Positions 38,409 through 50,400 of a stretch of DNA of 64,000 bases are shown piece by piece (the first letter of the stretch is position 1; each line of letters begins with the position of its first letter). The position numbers were made by a program, and so were the translations under genes. Under the pieces are notes generated by a model. It worked only from the letters and a program-made list of their open reading frames with translations, ran no database searches and was not told where the DNA came from. The stretch comes from Apostichopus japonicus (lineage: Eukaryota; Echinodermata; Holothuroidea; Aspidochirotida; Stichopodidae), in NCBI RefSeq assembly GCF_037975245.1, contig NC_092573.1:10728501-10792500 (forward strand), given 5' to 3'.

Positions 38409-41400
38409 ATGTTGAATTTTGCACAAAGATATCGGACAGTGCATATAGTATGCATACAGTGGAAAAGGTGTCTGTCTAGAACTACTTTTAAAATGGGGCG
38501 CTCAGTGAAGACAATATATGCATTGTCATCTGGCCAAGGACCAGCTGGTCTCGCGGTAATAAGAGCCTCTGGACCAAGATGTAGTGATGTCTTGAAAGAG
38601 GTTACCAAACAATCACATCTTCCTCGTCCCAGAATGGCTGTGAATAGGGACATATTCAGTCCACTGTCTGGAGAACTGCTTGATAAATCGATTGTGCTCT
38701 GGTTCCCAGGTGAGCTACAGTAACTTCTTTGAATCATCAAACAAGCTATCTTGAGTGCAGCATGTGTATTATTAATTCAACTTCATCGCTGCATTTCAAT
38801 TTTTCCATTAATTTGCACTTTCCATTTGTTCTGTCAGTCGTTCGCAGTGTGCATATCTGTACATTTAGAATGTCTATAAATTTGTTAACATTTTCGTTAG
38901 TTTGTATATATGTTTCCTAACTTGGACTGTGTTTAACATTATGTATTTATTTTAGCCAATTGTGGCATCTGCTTGCATAGGAGTAAGGGATATGCAACAT
39001 TTCACATCCTCACTATTGATAAAGTTGCTACTGTAGGTGAATAAGGGAAAAGGGTCATGTTAGTCCACCAGGTTCCAGATGAGTAAGGACAAATGTTAAC
39101 ACATTTGTGACAGGTTTTTCAAATTGAGCAATGGGATAGACAGATGACATACCTAGAGCAGACTAGAGTGCCCTTGTCATTCATCCAGCTGTGGGGCAAA
39201 CAATGTATCACATATTTCCTTCCTCACCCAGCAGCTGGACAAAGAAATCAATGTTAAAGGACCAATGAACTGAGTTTAGATCATGTATATAACAGAATTA
39301 TTTAGGATGTTTATCTGGCAGACTCAAGGTTTAGGTGGGCACGGATAGACCACAGGGACAATCAGATTATGGATGCTGTCTGTAGCATCACCCACACTCA
39401 TTCTCTTGTGAAATTCTGTTTAATTAAAAAAGTCAAATCTCAGCACGTTGCTACTGAGTGTTGGGATTGACCTTGAACCTCTAACAACATGCCAAGATAT
39501 TATGTTGAATGGCATATTGCATATTGTCAAAGGACTAACCTTTGCTTGACCTTGTTATTACTAGTGTTTACACGGGTCCAAAAATCGGGAACCGGGTACC
39601 CGAGAGCCGGTACCCGGGAAAAATTGTTTACCCTCGTGTATCACGATTTTCAAGAAATGACATATTGGATGCTATTATAAATGAATCATATTCTCTACTG
39701 ACAATGTTTTCATGTTCAAAAACGTAGGTGTAGGATAAGGTATAAAACCTTCCTCAATAATTTCTATTTGCTATTGTTTCTTTCATTAACTTGTTAATAA
39801 CTTCATATAATTAACTTTACTACGAACATCGCACTGCCGTCGCTGCTTATGCTTGCTCTCCACGTGTATTGATCACACCATATAAATATCCAATTTAGCT
39901 CAAAAACAGTTGTTACTACTACTGTCTATTATGCAGGTCCATGGTTCGCATTAGCTGCGAGATTGCGCGATTCACGCAATTTGATCGCATTTGGAATAAA
40001 CGATTAGTAAACAGCCACTTGCGATTGTTATTTTTTAGTTATCCCGTCAATAATTCGTAAACATCTCGTAAAATTCCCTGTCAGCCTTTCCTTCCATGAA
40101 ATAAACGAATGAATAAATAATAATTTCTTCCACATGGTAGCCTAACACCACACAAAGTCAATGAGAAATCTAGCTAGGCCTAACCTTCTGTTTATTCGCT
40201 GAAATTGTGACGCAGTTATAAGATATCCATGGATATTTTCATAATTGCTGTTACGTTCGACCACATGGTTGCCTAACACCACTCTAAGTCAATGGGGGAA
40301 ATCTAGCCTATACCGCTGAAATTGTGACGCAGTTATACGATATCCATGGAATACTTTTGTCATGCTGTTATCTTCGACCACATGGTAGCCTAACACCACA
40401 ATAAGTCAATGGGAAATCTGCCTAACCATCGGTTTGCAAAAGAAAAATCACACTTTGCGTAGGATTCGGGTAATAAATTAAGAACCGGGTAGTATCGCGT
40501 CGGGCGGGTACCTTCGTTATTGCTGTTATCTTCGACCACATGGTAGCCTAACACCACACTAAGTCAATGGGAAATCTGCCTAACCGTCGATTTGCCAATT
40601 TTTTTTTTTATTAAATCACACTACTTAGGATTCGGGTAATAAATTAGGAACCGGATAGTATCGCGTCGGGCGGGTACCCGGGCACCCTGATAACCGGTGC
40701 AAACACTAGTTATTACGTTGGAAATTTCGTAGATTGCACTTGATTTGGCTTTTAGCTCTACCAGAAGAGTAGCACTAGGCAATGCAGCCATTTCCTCTGG
40801 TTGCCATGTGAGTAGCCATAACTTTACTCATTGGCATGTTATCTGTAAGAGGTGATATGGAAATACTGGCATAGTTGAGCAATAAAATGTTGTACATTTA
40901 CCTTAGAGTTAAACATGTATGAAGTTGTAAAGAGTGCAATATAATCATAACACTGTTTTCAGAGATATTGTTAGTTGAGAAGACAACACTCTGAAAACCC
41001 TTTTAAACACCATAATTTCCCTGTAAAGTACAGTTTATGTGAACCTCATTATACTTGAGCTACATAGATCTGTTTGGTATTAAGTTCAAAGGTCAACTTC
41101 TTACAACCCCCTTATATGCATTTCATCCAAAGAAATGGTGGTGTTTTCAACTTGATACTTTAGCAAGTAATCATTGACATTAAATACGGTAACTGTAGGT
41201 GTGAAATTATGCACTGAATTATATAACCACATTGTTTGTGATAACCTCAAAACATTTTATGCGACCAACTGAGGTTAAAGTCTGTAACCTTTAGTTTTTT
41301 GATATACATGTTATACATACATACATATAAATATACAATTCAATATGTCGGTTTTAATATCCATTCAAATCCTTTAGGTCCTAACAGTTTTACAGGGGAT

Positions 41401-44400
41401 GATGTTTGTGAGTTTCATGTCCATGGTGGATTGGCTGTCATCCAAGCAGTACTGAGAGCTCTAGGAAACTGTGAAGATCTCTATCAAGCTGAGCCTGGTG
41501 AGTTTACAAAACGGTAAGCTTGTCGTAAAATGTGTGATCTTTAGTCACAGCTTTTCAAACTTTGTGACATAGCATTTTTTTAATGTTTCTGAAGTTGTTC
41601 TCTCGCTGGATACGATAGTTCCTCCTATGTAGAGAAACTGCTATTAAATACATATTTACTATTGTACAGCAACTTGACCATTTTGCATAGCTTTTTGCAA
41701 TGCCAAACTAGTCCAAATTCCCTATACACAAGTATGCATTTTATGTATCGAATATGCACATATTGCAAGTATACAGTATATGATCTGCCGTATACATACC
41801 ATAGCACATGATAGCAGTATATTCATATATCATGTGCAGTGGACTACTTATATTTGTAAATTTACAATAGCAGCAAGACAGGTACAGAATCAGCTGTTCG
41901 AAAGTATAGAAAAAAGAAAACATATTTTTTTTGGGGGGGGGCGGGGTTAGTATAGAGGATTAGAATATTGAATTAATCAGAGATATGTCATCTGTCATCC
42001 AACTCATAGACCGTCTGCTGTATGTTAATAATATATTCCTCAACGCTGAATACGACTTGAAATGAAAGCTTCCCTCCTGGTAGGAAGATGGATAAATTAG
42101 GGATCCCCACCTGCGAGCTGGATAGAAATTGCATTCCTGAGGTCATTAGTTTATTCTCCATTTCAGCAAATCATTTTATCTACAACTGTTTGTTACAATT
42201 GTTTGTCCTTTTTTTAAACAGTTGGGTAGATATTTAGATTGCTTTCATGCAGTCAAACACCTTCAACTGATCGAGTCTCTTCTTTGCCTCCATACATGTA
42301 TATATATGTAAAGAGCCTTCATCAATGGAAAACTTGATTTAACTGAGGTGGAAGGATTAGGAGACTTGGTGGCAGCAGAGACCGAAACACAGAGACAGCA
42401 AGCCTTGAGACAGATGTCCGGTGAATTGGGAAGCTTGTATGGAAGATGGAGGAACGAGCTAGTAAAGGTAAAGGAAGTAGAATCATTTTTATATTAAACA
42501 TATATATGTGACTGAAGTAAACAACATTAGCAGATTTGGCAAAGTTCCCATTAAAAGGAAGTAGTAACTCAGGTGGCAGGCAATGCTACACTTCATCTTG
42601 AGGTGAAAAGGATTTCAGACTGTTTATCAAAATCCCCATCTCAATGTATTGTCCCTTACATCGATACAGTTGATTGAATGCTACCAAATTTTGAATGGCT
42701 AAAAAATATCATTATTCTCTGTGCATGAAATGATTCACATATGATTCCCCCCTCCCCCAAGAACTTTTTTACCAGTGAGGTATCTGTCAGTCACTCACAG
42801 CCACAGTCTTGTCCATTATTGTTGAGTTAAGTAGGAACCAATGGAAGGGGGGGGGGAATATAGGCAGAAGAGGGAAGTCCTGTAACAATTTGTTTGTGCA
42901 ACAGAAACTGTTCCTTTGTACTATGTTCACTGATATAGAGCATAAACTTTTCGTACCGGTTGTGTGCATTTATATCATTAATACTGCAAATGGCAACTAT
43001 GTTGTGTTTGCCTAGTGTGTACATAGTAGTGCCTAATAAAACCAGGGTTAATCTGTTGAAGGGCACAGAAGTACTCTTCTGCAAAGAGGAGAGGCACCTT
43101 TGGCCATTTGTTTTTTGTCAAGCTTTGCTCGACGATATGTATCTAACCATTTTACACCCTGGGTGGCTACCCTTCTTATTGTTCCATACCATTCGCTACG
43201 TACACTACTTTTATCAAGTGCAAAGACCAAGGTCCATATATAGCTTTGGTTCAGGCAGTGGCATGCTGGAGGTATTGTGAGAAGAAAGAAGTGAGCAGAA
43301 CAGAGCACTTGGTAACCAAGGCAACTGTACTATGACAAAGAAAAAGATCCTCTATTGTTAACTCAAGATTACAGAGACATAATATTGATCATGTTCGAAC
43401 CTGTTACACATTCCATCAGTCATTTAGTCATTCCCTCCTTGGATGTTGAGACAAATGAGGTAAAAATGTGAAAAGGTGTTGGATCCACTACCATCATTCC
43501 CTGCTCAGCATCTTGGCAGTTGTTTGCCTTAAAATTTAATGCCCTGTAGAACCATGTCAGAAAATAGAAATGGTGTGTTTTTGAAGGCTAAGGTATCCTC
43601 CACCACCCCTCACCCCCCCCCCCTTATTCCCCACCCTCTTCAACTGAACTGTCAGTCTCCATACTGTTAACTGTAGATCTATGGCCAGAGAAACATTTTG
43701 TTAGAGTTGTCTTGGTTTTGATACGTCAGACCGTCTAACTATTAAGATATATTAGAGAGAGTAATCAGTTGGTTGTATTTGGAAATTTTGAAGACTGTCA
43801 GCAAACAGCAGTTCTACTGTAAATGCCTGTGGACATTTCGGTCCTAGTAGTAATCACCTGAAAATAATAGTTGGCCTGACGTTTCGATCCTAGCAGGATA
43901 TCTGAAGTAGATCCTGCTAGGATCGAAACGTCATGCCAACTTACTTTTACACATTCTATTACACAGGCTCTCTAGTGGATAAGCAGTTTGCTAACAGTTT
44001 TATTTTATTTTGAAAATAATAGTTGGAAGACTAGATTAACTTATAATCAAAGAACATCCTAACTTAAACATATGGCCAGCACACACAATTGTAGACAGTA
44101 ATCACACAACCCGAATACTGTAGTACCTCCTCCATATTGTTGTCCTACAGTGAAGTTGTTTACATTATAAGTGCACCAAAACCAAAGCAAACCACTGTAA
44201 AGTTTCTTTGAAAGCCTGACTGATATAAAGACATGTTTTTGGAAGGACTAGCTAATGAACTTCCTTCTATATGATGAACCCTCTTAACCACAAACAACCA
44301 AAGGTCAAAGAGATTATCAAATAAACAGCGTACAGCCTTCCAACCACAAAAGATTGAGGGACAAGAGAATTTACTAAACAATACACAAAGGACAAGGATT

Positions 44401-47400
44401 TTCCCAGAACAAACAGGATAAAGATTACCAGCTAACCTGAGCTTTTTATCTAAAATGCTGGTACTATGTAGAGTGCCAATACTCTACTTTGTTGCTGAAT
44501 AGTACAACAGTAAAAAGTAATAAAGTTGTCTTCATGAATAAGAACTTAGTAATGACAGTTTGTAACAGTGACCACTGACCACTACAAAATGCAGCATATT
44601 TGCATGATTTCAAAATGTCCGCCCAAGCCTTGTGTATCATTTTTGATCAATGTTACATTGTAACAAACTTACTAAGTATCCTTTGGCTGCATACTATGTA
44701 TATCTCTAAAATAGTATGTTTTAAGAAACACTTAAGACTAATTTATCCTTCAACTGATGAAAAAAGAAGCACACCTCTGATTGCAACATGTTTTATCTTG
44801 ATAATGGTGATTACATCTAAGTTGAGCCAGTTAGAATTTGGTGTCCTTATACATATTTATCAAATCTTTAATATTTATTTAGCAAACAGAAGAATGTAGT
44901 GAACTGTGTGAAACCAGGTCAGAGATATACAGTTAATTTACCAGTTTACTTATTTTGTCCACCAAATTTTTAGGTGCCGCCATCAATATTATAAGTGATA
45001 GATTACTGTAGTAGACAATAACATGGCCATCAATGGAGGGGAAAATGCCTGGAAAAATGGCTACAATGTTCTTTTTTGAATACTTATTGATGATCGAGGT
45101 TTAAGAAGAATGTATGGTCATGAACTATTTTGTAATATAAGCAATATTTTCTTTCTCGTGATTCATTTGTGGAACCTATTCCACGTATGCTGAATCACAA
45201 TGGTGCCGCCTTTCATTCAGCTTTAAAGCTAATTCATTCAGTTTAACTGTTTCATTTTATGAATTGAAATAACAAAGCAATATGCCTGCCAGGTTCAGAT
45301 AAATTGAATAGAGATCGTAGGCGTATGACAGGAAAAAACAGGAATAGAATTTTGCGAGGGAATTTGGGTGTTATTGCAGTTTGAACGGTTTTGTTACACT
45401 AGTTTTGAGTAATAATATACTGCAGGTTTTTGAAAATTTTCAAAGATTGTTGATGAGTAAAACTGACATTGACTAAGAAGGTATCATACAGGCGTTTTGA
45501 ACTTTTGATTCCTGTTGCTAATGACAAATTAGTTTAGGTCTGCTGGTAAACATCTGGTTGTAAGATAAACATTAGAAATATATCATCATTGTAAAAAGCA
45601 TGTAACAAGTTGTTAACAATGTCAATGGTGTCTTTGTTCCTTACTCGAAAGGCCACAATCATGTCAACAAATGAAACTAAATTCATTTACTACTTGTTTA
45701 CTATATGTACTAACGTCAGAGTTCAGTATGTATCATATTTACTTACCATATGGGAATGTATGGTAACGTGGCAAGGGAGCTTTAAAGGGAAGAAATTCTT
45801 TCTCTGTCCATGATTGGGTCTTTAAATAGGTTAGGTTTTTTAAAATAACCATCAAAATGGTTCATTCTGTCATTAGAGCACAGAATACTTAAAGACAGTA
45901 CTATGTTCTTCTTTGACTGTTAGATTAACAATGTAATGTAGGTCTCTGTCAGTTTGTCAAATTGGTCTTAGAGTGGTTCTTTGAATTAGCTAATAAATGA
46001 AGTCCTGACTACTGCTTTAACCAAGAGAGGCCATCAAAAGGGATTTGATTTCCTACTTGAAACTAATTCTACACAGATACTGTGTGTTAGTAGTCTCACA
46101 CTCTTTGTACAAGGTACTATTTTTAGTTGAAGAATAACATATATATATATGTACATGTACAGTACTGTATTGTATTCAGAGATACATGTATACATACTGT
46201 TTTGTCATGTAACTGTACAGTAATTCAGTGCAGGATATAGTATGATGCAATAATTAATCTGTTTCAACGTTGCACTCATATCCGTAATATCATTGCAATG
46301 TTGGCACACATATGTATCAATTCAGGCTTGGATGATAGCCCAATGTGTCATTTTTCCTGGTAATGATCATATATATTACACTGAATTGCAAATGTAAAAG
46401 TGCATTACAAAATCACTGTGTGATACTGTGTGTCTAGTTTTGTAGCTGACTATGCAGTTGGTCTAGACCACATCCAACTGTATACTTGGCATGCAAGTGA
46501 TCACATCCTTCCTCTGTTTTTGAGAAACCGTATGCCTTTTGTCAGATAAACTGTGTATTGGTTGTATGCAGCTTGTGGTTTGCAAACTTAGCCATTGATA
46601 TACATGGGTGTTATTCTGTTCTCTCATTTGTGAGTTGTAGTTATTGAAGGAAAGGGAAGTGTGTGTGTGGGAAAGGTGGTGGGGGTGGGAGTGGATATGA
46701 GATATAAGTGCAAGGGATTCCCCTACCAATTAGTAAAAGGAAATCCAATTTTAAATTCTGATACAAATTGTTAATTGGAGAAACCTTCATTGAACCAATG
46801 TTCAGTCAATTGTGTTAGTAGGCCTACATACATTCATTGCAAGTTATAAGACTCATGCATATATATATGCATACAGTAGCCTATTATTTGTGAACACCTT
46901 ATATTCACAGTTAGGCTTGATTGTAAGGACAATGTATATTCTATAGAATTTCCATGAACAAAGGACTACAGTACTACTTACACCTGTGTAACCTTCACAA
47001 ACAAAACCATTCTTCTATGCATATTTCACAGCAATTGAGGGTGTGGATAATTGGGTGTTGTAAATCTTATTGAGACCACTGTAAACCAGTGTGAACAGGA
47101 TTTTGTTATTTGGCATATGTGCAGGAGGCTTAGTTAAGGGGTTGACTAATCAGACAACAGGTGGATTGCATTGTATGATGATGTGTTTGGCACATGTCTC
47201 AACATGTGATTCACAGTAGGCCTTATGTATACTGTACACTGTACACTGTAGCACTTACACACACACTGAAGTTTCTTAGGCAATAGGTTTTACACCCTAT
47301 ATGTATACACTCAGTGTTAAGTCATCTGTGTTTGTTTAGTGTAGGAGTGGAGAGGTTACACTGTATACACAGTAAGTTATATATGTATACACCTACAAAG

Positions 47401-50400
47401 CTCTGACATAGTGACTCACATAGTTTATCAGTTTAAATGATATGATTTAAAAGAATCTTAGTCATTATAGACTTGACTTAGATAAATGGGCTTGGGTTCA
47501 GATAGAAATCATTAGCAAACATAAGTGAAGATGTTTTTGTTTGAATATTTTCAAACTTTGATGCTCACTGTCAGTGCAAAAACCAAGCTGTTTGAAGGTA
47601 GAAGAGAAGGTTAACATGAGATATCAATTGCTGAATGCACCCTGTAGCATGATTCTATTATTTTAAATGTTTTTTTTTTCTTTAGTATTTACTGGTACTA
47701 TTTGTCAAGTCTGTAAAAAGAATAACAAATAAAAATTGCTTCAAGTGGAGTGAGTTTATTCGTGCCTGGATGCATGCAGGTATAGTGCTGAAGCACACTA
47801 CTGCATCAAATATACACGTTAATTAGTCAGCACCCACAGATAAGCCAGATGGTACATAAATGACAACAGGATGGCTGCCATATGGTTATATATCACACTG
47901 CCATATAAACTTTATAGTACAGTACAAAGGCTAATGCCCACTTCGAGGAACTTGCTGAAAGGAAGTGTAGATGCATACTCAGAAAGGGAACTAAATTTCA
48001 ACTCATGAAGGATATGATTAGTTTCTTTCCTCTGTCTGACCAAAGCCAAAGATTTTTGGAATTTATTTGGCCTGAAAGTCTTTGTGCAATATCCTGTAGC
48101 TCACAATTAGCAGATACGAGAGAGAGATAGAGTGATAAAGGACAGAGGAAATTAAGGCTGAAATTCATATGTCTGTTTTCTAATTAAGGTAAAAGCTATA
48201 TATGTAAGAGTTTAAATTTTATAGTCTGATGTGACGCCTGTCACAAACTTGTGAGATATTGTCGGTATTTGAACTTGTAAACTGAAGAATTAAGGGCCTG
48301 TTGGGAAGAAAAGTGGAGGATTTATTCCGACAAACCTTCGAGTTAGTTGGAGCAGTCAGCCGCCTATGTTACTTCCCAAGATGTTACAGAAAAGTAACAA
48401 CCCCTTCCCTTAGTTGTTTAGTAGTGTTGTTCCTTTATTATCACAATAATAACTTCAGAAACTTTGTAAATTTCCCCACTCACTCCCTCCCAATTTTCTT
48501 GCCTCCCCTCCCCTCTTCTCTTCTTTCTCTCCCTTCCATATCACAACACCTCCTTCCTTTCCAGCCCCCCCCCCTTCCATTGTTTGTGGTGCTAACTTAT
48601 GGACTTCTTTGGTATGTACTACATGCAATACTCATTATAGTGAAGAACTGAAGTGACTGACACAATTGATGTGTTTTCTCTATATTCCCTTAAATAGGTT
48701 GTGGCTCATGTTGAAGCTTTTATTGACTTCAGTGAAGATGAAAATATTGAGGGCAGTATTGTTGATCAAGGTAAGAAGTTAAGCAAGGGAATTCTTCATT
48801 GGGTTCAGGAATGTTCCTGAAACATCTAATATTACTGTTCTTGATTGGTTCAGGAATGTTCCTGAAACATCATTTATTACTGTTCTTTATTTGTTTAGGA
48901 ATGGCCTTGAAAGGTCATACATTACTATTCTTAATTGGTTCAGGAATGGTCAAGGAACAGCTTACATTACTGTTCTTCACTGGTTCAGGAATGGCCATGA
49001 GACATGATACATATTACTGTTCTTGATTGGTTCAGGAATGGTCAAGGAACATCGTACAGTGATAAACAAACTTACTTATCAATATACAGTGCTAGAATTT
49101 GAAGGAAACTATTCTAGAGGACTAAATACATACAATCTTCAAATTGAATAAAATATTTTCCAAGCAGAAAGCTTACAAGGTATGTAGAAGCAAGTTGAAA
49201 GTTTGTTCTTTGATATGAAATTCTCTACACTAAATATCTTTTTCTTTTTTTTCTCAAAATTAAATAATCCCTGAAGGTTTTATAAGTAGGTTGTGTTTAG
49301 AAGATTAAGATTATTCCATTATTTTTCTTTATTTATCCAGCCATGGAAAGTTTGAAGAAGCTGGAAAATTCAATCAGAGTCCACTTGAAAGATAACCGCA
49401 GGGGCGAAAGACTTCGTAACGGTGTCCAGATAGCGATCATTGGAGAGCCCAATGCTGGCAAAAGCAGTCTGCTGAATATTTTATGTGAGTAATAAATAAA
49501 TGGCCAGATTCTTTCATCTGTTGAACTCTGGATGCCAAAGTTATGCTAACAAATTTCAAAGACATTCATAAACCTGTTAGCAATCTGCTTATCTACTGTA
49601 AAAAAAAATTAAAAAACCTGTGCAGATAAATGTGAATATGAAACTAAAAAGTTGTAGCCGCTGAAGAAGATAGCTAGGATCGAACAACAGGCCCTCTTTT
49701 ATATGAATGTCAGAGACATTTGAGACTGTTTGAATTTCACTCTTCTAAGGCGTAGACTACAACAACAAAAATTCTCTTTATGGTACTATTCTTAGAACAT
49801 CTGACTGCTTGAATATTGTTAGTGTTGTGGATTTGAAGGTGTCTTTTTCTGATTATACAAACACCATGAAGTTGCTAAATTTTTATTTATGACATGTGAC
49901 ATTTGGATGGGTTCCGTCAGATGAAAGTAAGATTCGAGAACCACCGTAAGTTGTTGACAGAATAATAGTCTTGCACTGTTTACACGATAGGTGGCGTCTT
50001 AGACATTGTTGGATAATTTTGTTTCAAATTGTTAGATTTATCTCCTCTGCGTTACTCATTGTTCTTCGTAGTCTTATGAGCTATTTTACTCTTCCTGACC
50101 TAATACCATCTTAATTAATATTTTCAACCATGAAATTGGGTAAAAGTTGTTATGAAAGCCAGGTACAAAATTATATGCCTGTGTTGTCAAGGATAAATTT
50201 TGTTGACTGCATGTCACATTCTGTTGTTTAAAGGTGCATTATCTGAAAAATTAAAAGCATTGATTCACCCCCCCCCTTCCTCCCTTCCTCCGTTCCTCAA
50301 GGCAAGAGACCAGCTGCGATAGTCACCCCTATCGCCGGGACAACCCGGGATGTAGTGGAGTCGGCTGTCAACATTGGAGGATACCCGGTCCTGTTTAGTG

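Noticed and set aside
48301-48651. 116-residue open frame in GTPBP3 intron 3
   Set aside because: The translation is low-complexity (Leu/Pro/Ser from C/T-rich sequence), does not align with GTPBP3 and has no splice support.
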